64,000 bases of DNA from JBMOMT01 sp049324835 (GTDB taxonomy: Bacteria > Chloroflexota > Anaerolineae > CAYNKW01). The first letter of the stretch is position 1; each line of letters starts with the position of its first letter. This document shows, one piece after another, positions 1 to 8,036 of this stretch. The stretch lies in NCBI GenBank assembly GCA_049324835.1, contig JBMOMT010000052.1, forward strand, positions 1 to 64,000, read 5' to 3'. Under the pieces are notes generated by a model, which did not search any database, was not told the DNA's origin, and was given only the letters and a program-made list of their open reading frames with translations. The position numbers and the translations under genes are program-made.

Positions 1-375
1 TGCCACACTACCAATGACTGGAGCGACGTGAATTTCAGCCACGATGGTTACACCGACTGCCAGTCGTGCCACGCGGGCGACGCGCCGGCGGATCACTATG
101 ACGCCCAGTGCTCCGAATGCCACAACATCGGCGGCTGGGCCGACGTCAACGTGGATCACAGCAATCTGGTGGATTGCCAATCGTGCCACACGCCGCCGGC
201 CGGTCACTATGCCGGCCAGTGTTCCAACTGCCACATCACCGACAACTGGCAGGAGGTGGACTTTGATCACACCGGTTATGACGACTGCGAATCCTGCCAC
301 ACGCGGCCCGACGATGACAATCATCAGGGTAACGCCCAGTGCTCAAGCTGCCACAATACCGATAGCTGGAATTAA
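1..375 (+). CDS. Multihaem c-type cytochrome, C-terminal part (5' truncated by window)
   Basis: The reading frame is open from base 1 and stops at 373-375, leaving 124 visible residues. The window begins inside a CxxCH motif (only the C-H end is seen). Six further complete motifs follow: CQSCH, CSECH, CQSCH, CSNCH, CESCH and CSSCH, about one every 15-30 residues, separated by repeats such as 'DHSNLVDCQSCH'. This is the pattern of a small periplasmic or extracellular electron-carrying multihaem cytochrome. The repeat unit alternates a haem before an acidic His-containing stretch with one before an aromatic 'W'. Export signal and total haem number lie outside the window. A small membrane protein follows 34 bp downstream on the same strand, probably in the same transcript. 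The physiological partner cannot be named. Confidence 0.85.
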   Translation, partial: CHTTNDWSDVNFSHDGYTDCQSCHAGDAPADHYDAQCSECHNIGGWADVNVDHSNLVDCQSCHTPPAGHYAGQCSNCHITDNWQEVDFDHTGYDDCESCHTRPDDDNHQGNAQCSSCHNTDSWN

Positions 376-409
376 AACGCCAAGATTTCAGAACACAGGA
401 GGATATGTT

Positions 410-637
410 ATGCGCAAAAGACTCGGAATCATCACCGGACTCGGCCTGGTCATGAGCCTGCTCGCCGCCAAAACGGTCCTGGCGTCTTACACCTTTGTCT
501 TCAGTGGCCCCCAATTGGCCATCGATCCGGCCTACGTTGCGCCCATCGGCTTGGTCATTTTCGGCATCGCCTCTTTGGGCATGGGCGCCGTGGGTTATAT
601 TCTGTCTTTGCGCAGGTCTGAAACCCAAGACCACTGA
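410..637 (+). CDS. Small two-helix membrane protein of unknown function
   Basis: This 75-residue protein starts at ATG 410, preceded by a good ribosome-binding site (AGGAGG, about 401). It has a signal-like hydrophobic helix at residues 5-25 and a second helix at 43-65, ending in a basic 'SLRRS' segment, so it is probably a small inner-membrane protein. It directly follows the multihaem cytochrome gene and is followed by a terminator hairpin at 756-790, so the two form the end of one transcription unit. Small membrane proteins beside multihaem cytochromes can be quinone-pool or complex-assembly subunits, but no family motif is recognised and no function is assigned. Confidence 0.65.
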   Translation: MRKRLGIITGLGLVMSLLAAKTVLASYTFVFSGPQLAIDPAYVAPIGLVIFGIASLGMGAVGYILSLRRSETQDH

Positions 638-755
638 CCTTTGTGCGACAGGCGAGTTCTCTCCTTTGGTCGTTCCGTCGCGAGGGCTGGCGGGGGCCGT
701 CCCTCCTCCGCCAGCCAGGTTCTGTGATTTCACCGCGGAGGTGAGTCGCCGTGTG

Positions 756-790
756 CCGCTCGATCGTGAGGGCTGATCGAGCGGTTTTTT
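756..790 (+). terminator. Rho-independent terminator after the cytochrome operon
   Basis: A perfect 10-bp inverted repeat (CCGCTCGATC at 756-765, GATCGAGCGG at 775-784) is followed by six T residues. It closes the + strand unit containing the small cytochrome and membrane protein. An additional hairpin (GGCTGGCGG 685-693 / CCGCCAGCC 708-716) lies upstream in the same gap. Confidence 0.85.
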
Positions 791-806
791 GCTCCAAACA
801 AAAAAG

Positions 807-908
807 GTAACCGTTCAGATACCGTGCCAGAAGTGTCATTCTGAGCGAGCAGAGCGAGCAAAGAATCCCGTTCCGGCAAGGCGAGAATGACACTGACTGA
901 ACGGTTAC
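807..908. repeat. Nested palindromic repeat element
   Basis: Outer arms GTAACCGTTCAG (807-818) and CTGAACGGTTAC (897-908) are perfect inverted repeats. Inner arms AGTGTCATTCT (832-842) and AGAATGACACT (884-894) are also perfect. The core 'CATTCTGAGCGAGC' resembles the arm at 12505-12540 in this window. It lies between two convergent transcription units. It looks like a small non-autonomous mobile palindrome; no coding capacity was seen. Confidence 0.7.
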
Positions 909-910
909 AC

Positions 911-947
911 AAAAAAAGAGCGGGCCGGATTTCCGGCCCGCTCTTTT
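911..947 (-). terminator. Terminator of the decahaem cytochrome gene (bidirectional)
   Basis: A 12-bp GC-rich stem (AGAGCGGGCCGG / CCGGCCCGCTCT) with a short loop is followed by seven T residues on the minus strand and four on the plus strand. It lies just after the stop of the minus-strand cytochrome gene ending at 959. Confidence 0.85.
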
Positions 948-958
948 CGATCCAGTCG

Positions 959-3139
959 TTATGGCGCAGCCGCAACTGTTGGCCGCACGTATGCGGTCAC
1001 GTCCACACCCAGGTCTTCCAACGAATCGTAGAGAATTTGCAGGATATAAGACGGGTTGTGCGCAAAACCGCCGGGGTCTTTGAGCACATACTGATAGTTG
1101 TAGGCTGCTTTGACCAAACGCGGCGTCCAGGTGGTGTATCGGTTGCCGTCCGCGTCGCTCCAGTAAGGGTAGCGGTTGGTGTAGGCGATGGGGTTGCCCG
1201 TGGCAGCCGCCGAATAGGCTACCAGCGCCTCGTACAACGTCTCTTGCAGCGTGGTGATCTCGCCGGCCATGCCTTCGGTTGTGTCGCCATCGCCGTCATA
1301 GTCGGCGTCGGCGGTCTCGGTTTCGCGGATGTTCTGGAGGTCCTTGGGGGTTTCGGCCCCTTTGTGGCACAGGACGCAGTTCTCCACCGTGACTTTTAGC
1401 GCGTGAGAGTCGTGGCAGTCGGTGCAGGTATCGATGGGCGACGCGTGCTCGAATCGGCCGCTGTAGACCTTGCCCTCGTACTGGTAGGCGCCCTGGGCAT
1501 CGCTGCCGAACAGCGTGGCGCCGGCGGCGAAATAGTGCACGTTGATAAAGCCCAGTTCCTCGCTCACCGTGTCGTCGTCGATGCCGGCGGTATCGGCGTT
1601 GACGCTGGCCGTCGAGGCGCGTCCCTGGTGGCAGTTCAGGCAGAGGTTGCTGTCTGGATCGCCGGTGTCCAGTTCAGCGCCGCTGGGGAACATGACTGCC
1701 GTCGCCTCGAAGCGGGTGTAGCCGGTCAGATCGTCGTGGCAGGTGGCGCAGTTCAGGCCGTTGGCCGTCGGCTGGCTGATCTCGGCCCCCTCTTCGATGT
1801 ACAGGGGCAGGCCGGCCGCCGAGTGGCAGCGAGCGCAGCCCGCCTCGACCCCGCCATCTTGATCCCAGTGACGGAAAGCCTCTTCCGAACCGGCAAAGTG
1901 ACCGTGGTCGATCCGCCGCGCGTTAGAGAGGTCCACCGGGCTGGAGAGGGCGGTGTTCAGGTCCTCGATGGAATCGTAGAGGAGCTGGATGATGTATTTG
2001 CCGCCGTGGGTATAGGCGCCGGGGTCTTTGAGGGAAGTCTGGTAGTTGTAGGCGGCCTTGGTCAGGCGGGCCGTCCAGGCGGCATAGTTTTCCCCGGTGT
2101 CTGTGAACCAGTATGGGTGGCTGCTGGCGTCGTAGACGATGGGCGCGCCGGCGACCTCCTGGGCGTAAGCCTGGATGGCCTGGTAGAGCATCGCTTGCAT
2201 GGTTTCGAGCTCGTAATAGATGCCCTCGTCCACGTTGCCGTCGCCGTCGTAATCCACCAGCGAGCCCAGCATTCGGATGTCTTTCAGGTCTTCGAGAGCG
2301 GTCACGCTGGTGTGACAGGTGGCGCATTCGTCCAGTTTGAGCTCCAGCGTGTGCGAGTCGTGGCAGTCTATGCAGGTGTTGTAGCCGGGGGCGTGATCGA
2401 ACCTGGCGTCGTAGGCTTTGCCATCGTACTCGTAGCCGCCCTTGACCGCGTCGCCGTATTGGGTGACGGCGGCGGCAAAGTAGTGGATGTTGGTGAAGCC
2501 CAGATCTTTGCTGACGGCGTCCAGGTCTTCGGCGAGGCCGGCCTCTTCGATGGCGGTATCGACCGTGGTTTTGGAAGCCCGGCCCTGGTGGCACTCCATG
2601 CAGCGCCCTTCGTCGCCCAGGCCCATCATTTCTACGCCCGAAGGAAAGACCACGCTGGTCTTGCCCACGGTGGCCGGGTTGTGACAGGCCACGCAGTCGA
2701 TCACCGAGTCGATGGCCGCGGCGTTATCGACGATTCCGGCCTCGGTGCCGTCGGCGCCCAAAAAGTCCAGATAGCCGTAGCTGCTGTGGCACTTGGCGCA
2801 GCGCGCGGAGACCTCTTGCGGGTCGTCTTCATCCCAATGGCGAAAGGCCTCCGAGGAAGCGTCGGCGTGAGGCGATGACGCCCACAGGTCCTCAAAGGGC
2901 ACCGCCGGGCCGGGGGGCGCCTCGGGTGTGACCTCCACTTTCACCTCTACCACCTGGGTCACTTTTTTTTCAACCTCTCGCGTGACCTCCACTTCCACCT
3001 GCACCTCGCGGGTGACTTCTTTTTCTACGACCTGGGGAGTGGGGGTCGCGCAGCCGCCGATCAGGAGCGAGGCTCCTGCCAGCAGAAAAACGACGCTGAG
3101 CCACATAGCCCATTTCTTCATCATGATACGAGTCAACAT
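959..3139 (-). CDS. Decahaem c-type cytochrome lipoprotein made of two pentahaem repeats
   Basis: 726 residues if started at the ATG at 3139, which has AAAGGAGG a few bases upstream; an internal ATG pair at 3121-3124 is the alternative. The N-terminus is a lipoprotein signal ending in the lipobox LIGG-C30, so the protein should be exported and lipid-anchored. Residues 38-72 form a charged EVTREV-type stalk. Ten CxxCH motifs start at about residues 114, 149, 180, 256 and 272 and again at 435, 464, 500, 572 and 588. The two halves share 'EAFRHWD', 'MFPSG/FPSG', 'CHQGRAS', 'DCHDSH' and 'LVKAAYNYQ', showing an internal duplication. It is a probable cell-surface electron-transfer protein or multihaem reductase of unknown substrate. 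It is transcribed convergently with the first operon and terminated at 911-947. Confidence 0.85.
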   Translation of the reverse strand: MLTRIMMKKWAMWLSVVFLLAGASLLIGGCATPTPQVVEKEVTREVQVEVEVTREVEKKVTQVVEVKVEVTPEAPPGPAVPFEDLWASSPHADASSEAFRHWDEDDPQEVSARCAKCHSSYGYLDFLGADGTEAGIVDNAAAIDSVIDCVACHNPATVGKTSVVFPSGVEMMGLGDEGRCMECHQGRASKTTVDTAIEEAGLAEDLDAVSKDLGFTNIHYFAAAVTQYGDAVKGGYEYDGKAYDARFDHAPGYNTCIDCHDSHTLELKLDECATCHTSVTALEDLKDIRMLGSLVDYDGDGNVDEGIYYELETMQAMLYQAIQAYAQEVAGAPIVYDASSHPYWFTDTGENYAAWTARLTKAAYNYQTSLKDPGAYTHGGKYIIQLLYDSIEDLNTALSSPVDLSNARRIDHGHFAGSEEAFRHWDQDGGVEAGCARCHSAAGLPLYIEEGAEISQPTANGLNCATCHDDLTGYTRFEATAVMFPSGAELDTGDPDSNLCLNCHQGRASTASVNADTAGIDDDTVSEELGFINVHYFAAGATLFGSDAQGAYQYEGKVYSGRFEHASPIDTCTDCHDSHALKVTVENCVLCHKGAETPKDLQNIRETETADADYDGDGDTTEGMAGEITTLQETLYEALVAYSAAATGNPIAYTNRYPYWSDADGNRYTTWTPRLVKAAYNYQYVLKDPGGFAHNPSYILQILYDSLEDLGVDVTAYVRPTVAAAP

Positions 3140-3298
3140 TGTCCTCCTTTTTGATATGTCTGTTGATGCTGATACGAGTTGCGGATGGATCGTATTCAGA
3201 ATCTGTCTCTCGTTGGGCGCCTCCTTTCCAGGCGCCGGCCAAGAGGTGGCAACGGAGATTTTCTGACAGGCAAACAACGCGGGCGATACAACTCACCC

Positions 3299-3420
3299 GT
3301 AACTGCTCACCCTCCCGCTGGCTTGGAAGTGGTTTCGAGTAGAAATCGGCCCAGGTATCCAAGCCGGCAAACGATTTCAGTCGGTTTTCCAGCCTGCGGG
3401 AGGGTAGGCTGAGCAGTTAC
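3299..3420. mobile_element. IS66-like MITE, copy 1 (122 bp)
   Basis: The element begins GTAACTGCTCACCCTCCCGC and ends with the near inverted complement GCGGGAGGGTAGGCTGAGCA plus GTTAC. Flanking octamers ACTCACCC (3291-3298) and ACCCACCC (3421-3428) match at 7 of 8 positions, consistent with an 8-bp target-site duplication. It carries no ORF. A copy of identical length is at 5935-6056, with relatives at 26546-26666 and 56515-56635. Ends starting GTAA and 8-bp duplications are typical of the IS66 family, so mobilisation in trans by an IS66-type transposase is inferred. Confidence 0.8.
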
Positions 3421-3501
3421 ACCCACCCAATGTATAGGATAAATCACCGTGCCGCGCAATTCAACTGACACCTGTCCCCTCTTTTTAGGGACATTCCGGC
3501 A

Positions 3502-3530
3502 TTGTAAGCTGGGCCGCTTGATGGTATAAT
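3502..3530 (+). promoter_or_regulatory. Sigma-70-type promoter for the two-component operon
   Basis: TTGTAA (3502-3507), a 17-bp spacer and a perfect TATAAT (3525-3530). Transcription would start near 3537, which excludes the TTG at 3532 and supports the ATG at 3547 as the kinase start. Confidence 0.7.
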
Positions 3531-3546
3531 CTTGAAAGAGGAGTTC

Positions 3547-4980
3547 ATGCCTACGGTCTCTGAGATTCCCACTGTCAACTGGATCGTTCTATATTTTGTG
3601 TATGGCCAGGTCTTTTTCATCATGGGGCTGGTGACGGGTTTGCAGTGGCGGCGTCGCAGCCGCCTGGAGCTGGCCCGTACGCTCCCCTGGCTGGCGGCGT
3701 TTGGTCTGGCTCACGGCCTGCACGAATGGGGACACATTTTCATCCCGCTGCAAGCTGTTCGATTGTCGGCCTCGGTGGTGAACGGGTTGACCCTGGGCCA
3801 TCTGGTATTGCTGGCCATCTCTTATCTTTTCCTGTTCCAGTTCGGCGTCGAGCTGCTGCGTCCGGCGTTTCGCCGGCGGGCGTGGCTCCGTTTTCTGCCG
3901 GCCCTTGTGTTGTTTCTGTGGGCCGTGGCCGTTTTCGTCAGGTGGGCCGTGGCCCAGGATTCGCTCGACGTGCTGGTGGCCATTGGCAACGGCTGGGCCC
4001 GGTATACACTGGGATTTCCGGGCGCTATCCTGGCTCATCTGGGCCTGATCCGGCAGGCCCGGCAGGTGCGAGAAATGGGTTTCTCGCGCATCGCCATCTA
4101 TCTCACCGGCGCGGCCATCGCCTTCTCTGTGTATGCCTTTGCCGGCGGATGGATCGCGCCTGCGGCGCCGCTCTTTCCGGCCAATCTGCTCAACGACGCG
4201 CTGTTGATGCGCACCATTCACATCCCTGCGCCGGTGTTTCGCTCGCTGTGCGGGCTGGCGATGGCCTTTTTCGTCTTTCGGTTTCTGGAAGTGTTTCAGG
4301 TGGAAAGAGATCGGCTCATCGACGAGATGGAGCAGGATCATCTTTTGGCCGCCGACCGGGAGCGCATCGGGCGCGAGCTGCACGATGGCATCATCCAGGA
4401 TATCTATGCCGCCGGTTTGAGCCTGGAGCACACCCAGCACCTGCTCAGTGAAGACCCCGGCCAGGCCCGGCGCAAGATCGAGGGCGTCATGCAGGCGCTC
4501 GACCGGACGATCCGGGACATTCGTAACTATATTTTTGATCTCCAGGCGGCCGAACAGACCCGGCAGCTGGAGGTTGTGCTGGGCAACCTGGTCCACGACC
4601 TCCGGCTGGACACGCTGCTGGAGGTGGAACTGGAGATCGTGGGATCGCCGTGTTGTGTGCCGGGGCCGTCGCTGGCAGCTCACCTTTCGCAGATTGCGCG
4701 AGAGGCGCTGAGCAACGTGGTGCAGCACGCCCGGGCTGGTCGTGTGCTGGTGAGGCTGCACTACGAGGGGCGTCAGATGCGGTTGATCGTCAGCGACGAC
4801 GGGGTGGGAATGCCAGCCCTGAGCGCCGCCGTAGAAGATCTTCAAGGGCACGGCATACCCAACATGCAGGCTCGTGCCCGGCTGATGGGCGGCGAATTCG
4901 ATTTGCAGAGCGGGCCGGGTGAGGGCACCCGCGTACAAGTGATCGTGCCGTGCGATTGGGAAGAGGGTTATGACGGATAA
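3547..4980 (+). CDS. Membrane-bound NarL-family sensor histidine kinase
   Basis: 477 residues from ATG 3547 (GAGGAG just upstream; promoter -10 at 3525-3530). The N-terminal half (about residues 5-240) holds roughly six or seven hydrophobic helices and a conserved-looking 'HEWGH' after the second helix, suggesting a membrane-embedded sensor domain. A linker helix leads to a HisKA_3 dimerisation domain with phospho-acceptor His279 in 'GRELHDGIIQD', then a HATPase_c domain with the N-box 'EALSNVVQHA', the G1 box 'DDGVGMP' (about 417) and 'GHGIPNMQAR'. It phosphorylates the response regulator encoded by the next gene, which overlaps its 3' end by 11 bp. The signal is unknown. Proximity to multihaem cytochromes hints at redox or respiratory control, which is inference only. 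Confidence 0.85.
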   Translation: MPTVSEIPTVNWIVLYFVYGQVFFIMGLVTGLQWRRRSRLELARTLPWLAAFGLAHGLHEWGHIFIPLQAVRLSASVVNGLTLGHLVLLAISYLFLFQFGVELLRPAFRRRAWLRFLPALVLFLWAVAVFVRWAVAQDSLDVLVAIGNGWARYTLGFPGAILAHLGLIRQARQVREMGFSRIAIYLTGAAIAFSVYAFAGGWIAPAAPLFPANLLNDALLMRTIHIPAPVFRSLCGLAMAFFVFRFLEVFQVERDRLIDEMEQDHLLAADRERIGRELHDGIIQDIYAAGLSLEHTQHLLSEDPGQARRKIEGVMQALDRTIRDIRNYIFDLQAAEQTRQLEVVLGNLVHDLRLDTLLEVELEIVGSPCCVPGPSLAAHLSQIAREALSNVVQHARAGRVLVRLHYEGRQMRLIVSDDGVGMPALSAAVEDLQGHGIPNMQARARLMGGEFDLQSGPGEGTRVQVIVPCDWEEGYDG

Positions 4981-5629
4981 AACGCTGCGTATTCTGTTGG
5001 TGGACGATCACGAGGTGGTGCGCGTGGGACTGCGCGCCCTCATCGAACGGCATCCCAATATGGAGGTGGTGGGCGAGGCCGGTACGGCCCAGGAGGCGGT
5101 GGCTCAAACGGGACGGCTGGCGCCCAACGTGGTGGTGCTGGACGTGCGGCTGCCGGGCAGCAATGGCCTGGAGGCCTGCAAACGCATCAAGTCTCGCTGG
5201 CCGGAGACCCGCATCATCATTCTGACCTCGTTTCCCGATGACGAGATTCTCTTTGGAGCCATCGCCGCCGGCGCCGATGGGTATGTGTTGAAAAAGGTGG
5301 GCTCGGACGATCTGATCCGCGCCCTGGAGCGGGTGGGGCGCGGCGAGAACTTGCTCGATCCATCGGTGACGGAGCGGGTGTTTAAAAAAGTGCGGGAGGC
5401 GCAGCGGCTGGAGCGGGCCGACGCCTTTGCCGATCTGAGCCGCCAGGAGATGCAGATTCTGGCCTACATCGCCGAGGGCAAGACCAATGGGGAGATAGGC
5501 AAAGAGCTGCACTTGAGCGCCAAGACGGTGCGAAATTACGTCAGTGAACTCTTGGGCAAGTTAAAGCTCACCTCGCGGGCGCAGGCTGCGGCCTATGCGG
5601 CCCGCCACCGGGTGGAAGATTTTCTGTGA
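4970..5629 (+). CDS. NarL/FixJ-family response regulator
   Basis: 219 residues. The REC domain has acidic pair DD near residues 11-12, phospho-acceptor Asp58 in 'VVVLDVRLPG', Thr/Ser at 'ILTS' and Lys in 'LKKVG'. A LuxR-type HTH follows in the C-terminal third ('LSRQEMQILAYIAEGKTNGEIGKELHLSAKTVRNYVSELLGKL'-like region, about residues 148-205). The start codon lies inside the kinase gene, so the two are translationally coupled. It is expected to bind DNA as a dimer after phosphorylation by the adjacent kinase. Targets are unknown; the decahaem cytochrome gene is the nearest divergent candidate. A strong terminator follows at 5651. Confidence 0.9.
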   Translation: MTDKTLRILLVDDHEVVRVGLRALIERHPNMEVVGEAGTAQEAVAQTGRLAPNVVVLDVRLPGSNGLEACKRIKSRWPETRIIILTSFPDDEILFGAIAAGADGYVLKKVGSDDLIRALERVGRGENLLDPSVTERVFKKVREAQRLERADAFADLSRQEMQILAYIAEGKTNGEIGKELHLSAKTVRNYVSELLGKLKLTSRAQAAAYAARHRVEDFL

Positions 5630-5650
5630 CGGGAAACGATCTGCGGCCCC

Positions 5651-5678
5651 GCCCGGCCCTTGCCGGGCGTTTTTTTTT
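5651..5678 (+). terminator. Rho-independent terminator after the two-component operon
   Basis: GCCCGGC (5651-5657) pairs with GCCGGGC (5662-5668) across a 4-base loop and is followed by an uninterrupted T run (5670-5678). Confidence 0.9.
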
Positions 5679-5863
5679 GATCACGTCTCGATGACAGAAC
5701 TTGCACGGTCAGGGTGACAGGCACTCCAGGTGCTGTTTGCACCAGGCCGGGATAATATTCCAGACAATTTGGCCATACAGAACAGTCATCGGTTGCAAGA
5801 GCCTGCCACCTTATGACCTTTTCGGCGGCTGGAGGCTGTTCCGTGAACTTGCCTGCAGCGGGG

Positions 5864-5892
5864 TTGCCTGTCAGGTGGTCTTGGAGTATAAT
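5864..5892 (+). promoter_or_regulatory. Probable rplI promoter
   Basis: TTGCCT (5864-5869), a 17-bp spacer and TATAAT (5887-5892). It is the only strong promoter-like sequence upstream of rplI, and a MITE now separates it from the gene. Confidence 0.65.
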
Positions 5893-5934
5893 ACGACCGC
5901 CTGGATCGAAACTTGATCCCGATGTAACGAAATA

Positions 5935-6056
5935 GTAACTGCTCACCCTCCCGCAGGCTTGGAAGTGGTCTCGAGTAGAAATCGGCCCAGGTATCCAAGC
6001 CGGCAAACGATTTCAGTTGGTTTTCCAGCCTGCGGGAGAGTAGGCTGAGCAGTTAC
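5935..6056. mobile_element. IS66-like MITE, copy 2, in the rplI leader (122 bp)
   Basis: Same ends and length as the copy at 3299-3420 with only a few base differences. It is flanked by a perfect 8-bp direct repeat ACGAAATA (5927-5934 and 6057-6064), the clearest target-site duplication of the family in this window. It lies between the likely promoter (5864-5892) and the rplI start (6091), so rplI mRNA should carry this hairpin-forming insert in its 5' UTR. Confidence 0.88.
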
Positions 6057-6090
6057 ACGAAATAATCGAAAGCGAGGAAACACCAACCCT

Positions 6091-6540
6091 ATGAAAGTCC
6101 TGCTGACCAAAGACGTGACCGGCGTGGGCAAGGCCGGCGAGATCAAAAGAGTGGCCGATGGCTACGCGCGTAATTTCCTTCTGCCTCAGGGTCTGGCTGT
6201 GCCCGCCCAGACCGGTCAGATCAAACAGGCCCAGGAGCGCCACCAGGCCGAGCAAAAAAAATCTGCCCGCCAGGCAGCAGACGCCCAAACTCTGGCGGCG
6301 CGTATGGCGCAACTGACGCTCACCTTTCAGGTCAAAGCGGGTGAGCAAGACAAACTCTATGGCTCTATCACCAGCGGCGATATCGTTCAAGAGCTGGAAA
6401 AAAAGATCGGCCGCCAGGTCGACCGCCGCAAAGTACTCCTGGACGAGCCGATCAAACAGCTTGGCGCCTATCAGGTGAACATCAAACTGACGAGCGAGGT
6501 TACCGGCGTCGTTACTGTCGTCGTCGAGCGAGCGGCATAA
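6091..6540 (+). CDS. rplI: 50S ribosomal protein L9
   Basis: 149 residues, the usual L9 length. The N-terminal RNA-binding domain carries the L9 signature around 'GKAGEIKRVADGYARNFLLP', followed by the long connecting helix (residues ~42-75, rich in Gln/Ala/Lys) and the C-terminal domain ('FQVKAGEQDKLYGSIT...LGAYQVNIKL'). L9 binds 23S rRNA at the base of the L1 stalk and helps maintain reading frame. It is not in the common rpsF-ssb-rpsR-rplI cluster here but stands alone behind its own promoter, with a MITE in its leader. The ribosome-binding site is modest (GAGGAAA about 14 bp upstream). Confidence 0.97.
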   Translation: MKVLLTKDVTGVGKAGEIKRVADGYARNFLLPQGLAVPAQTGQIKQAQERHQAEQKKSARQAADAQTLAARMAQLTLTFQVKAGEQDKLYGSITSGDIVQELEKKIGRQVDRRKVLLDEPIKQLGAYQVNIKLTSEVTGVVTVVVERAA

Positions 6541-6571
6541 CTCTCACCCGGCAGGATAGGAGATGCGGTCG

Positions 6572-6925
6572 ATGAACGACCAGGATGGACTGGACAAACA
6601 AGCGTTTGTGCGCCACCTCGTCTCTCGCGTGCGCTGCCCGGTGTGTCAACGCAGTTACACCCCTGCCGACATCCTGGCCCTGGAGCATAGCCCTCAGGGA
6701 GAGATGTGGCTGGCAGTGCTGTCTTGTGCCATGTGCCAGACCCAGGGATTGGTGGTAGCCATCGAACAGCGCACGTCCGACGCCGAGCAGCCGTTCACCG
6801 AGCTGACGGCTCGAGAGAGGGCCAGCCTGGCACACAGAAAACCCATCACGAGCGACGACGTGTTGGATTGGCACGAATTTCTCCGAGACTACCAGGGCGA
6901 CATAGCCGAACTGGCAGGCTGGTAA
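6572..6925 (+). CDS. Small zinc-ribbon-like protein of unknown function
   Basis: The ATG at 6572 is chosen because TAGGAG (6557-6562) lies 9 bp upstream; the ATG at 6563 would touch that site. The 117-residue product has CPVC (22-25) and CAMC (52-55) separated by about 26 residues, a spacing compatible with a treble-clef or zinc-ribbon metal site. The rest is a mixed helical sequence ending 'HEFLRDYQGDIAELAGW'. It lies 31 bp after rplI and 54 bp before a rodZ-like gene on the same strand, so the three may be co-transcribed. No family is recognised and no catalytic residues are seen. Confidence 0.7.
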   Translation: MNDQDGLDKQAFVRHLVSRVRCPVCQRSYTPADILALEHSPQGEMWLAVLSCAMCQTQGLVVAIEQRTSDAEQPFTELTARERASLAHRKPITSDDVLDWHEFLRDYQGDIAELAGW

Positions 6926-6979
6926 TCGACAGTCGCCTGGGCATCTCGATTCGCCGATTTTCTTCGATGGAGACCTTGC

Positions 6980-7996
6980 ATGAGTGAGTTGGGCCAATGG
7001 CTACGGCAGGCCCGTGAGGCCAAAGAGTTTTCCCTGGAAAAGGCAGAAGCCGAAACTCGAATCCGCATCAAGTTTCTGGCCGCATTAGAAGAGGGCCATT
7101 TCGACGATTTGCCCGACGAGATCTCGGCGCGGGGTTTTCTGCGTAATTACGCCCTCTTTTTGGGCCTCGATCCCACCGAGGCTCTGGAAAAATACGAGCA
7201 CCGCACCGTGGACCGCCGCGGCGAGCCGCGCCTCTTTCGCCCCCTGGAAGTCGCCCTGTTTCACTCGTCTGGGGGGGCGCTGCGCGCCTGGCTGCTGCTG
7301 TTGACCCTGGCGGCGGCTCTGATCACCACCGGCATCTGGGCTTTCAGCTCGGGGCGGCTGGCCTGGCCGCCGCGTCTGGCGTGGTTGCAACCGACGGCCA
7401 TCCCCAGCGTCACGGCTACACCCACCGACACGCCCACCCGACCGCCGCGGCCATCGATCACACTGCCGGCGACGGCGGCTGTTGTGTCCCCCGCTGTGCC
7501 ATCGGCCACGCCAACGGCCAACCCAACGCCGAGTCCCACCGCCACCAACAGCATCCTGACACTGCCTACCCCCACTCCCTCTCCATCGTCGACGCCCACC
7601 GTCACGCCCACGAGTGCGCCCACCGGAGGCACACCACTGCCGCCGGGTCTGGGCACGCCCATCCCACCGGAAGAAGTGGCGGTCAGCCTGGCCATTGTCG
7701 TCAGGGAAGAAAGCTGGGTAGAGGTGACCGTAGACAGCCACACTATCTTGCGCGAGCTGTTTCAAGCCGGCGACGAAGGTTTTTGGCAGGCCAGGCGCGA
7801 GATCATCCTGCGGTTGGGTAATGCCGGTGGCGTCGAGGTGATACTCAACGGCGAGTTGCTGGGCGCATTGGGCGAGCGAGGGCAGGTAGTGGAATTCGCC
7901 TGGGGCCAGGAGGGCCAGGTCACGCCAGAGCCTACCTTTACCGCCACAGCCACACCAGAGGAGACACCCACCCCAGAAGCTACATCTGCGCCATGA
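6980..7996 (+). CDS. RodZ-like membrane protein with N-terminal HTH and C-terminal DUF4115
   Basis: 338 residues. Residues 1-70 form a RodZ/HTH_25 domain ('LGQWLRQAREAKEFSLEKAE', 'ISARGFLRNYALFLGLDP'). A transmembrane helix lies at about 100-122. A long Pro/Thr/Ser-rich, presumably extracytoplasmic linker occupies 135-235, and a DUF4115 beta domain follows ('SWVEVTVDSHTILRELFQAGD...VEVILNGELLGALGERGQV'). The C-terminus ends in another Pro/Thr tail. RodZ links MreB filaments to the cell-wall elongation machinery. Proteins with this layout are common in Chloroflexota, where some function outside the Rod complex, so the family call is firm and the precise role inferred. ATG 6980 follows the zinc-ribbon gene without an obvious terminator. 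Confidence 0.85.
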   Translation: MSELGQWLRQAREAKEFSLEKAEAETRIRIKFLAALEEGHFDDLPDEISARGFLRNYALFLGLDPTEALEKYEHRTVDRRGEPRLFRPLEVALFHSSGGALRAWLLLLTLAAALITTGIWAFSSGRLAWPPRLAWLQPTAIPSVTATPTDTPTRPPRPSITLPATAAVVSPAVPSATPTANPTPSPTATNSILTLPTPTPSPSSTPTVTPTSAPTGGTPLPPGLGTPIPPEEVAVSLAIVVREESWVEVTVDSHTILRELFQAGDEGFWQARREIILRLGNAGGVEVILNGELLGALGERGQVVEFAWGQEGQVTPEPTFTATATPEETPTPEATSAP

Positions 7997-8036
7997 TCGG
8001 CCCCAGTTCACCGCGGAACCAGGGGCCCAAGAAAAG

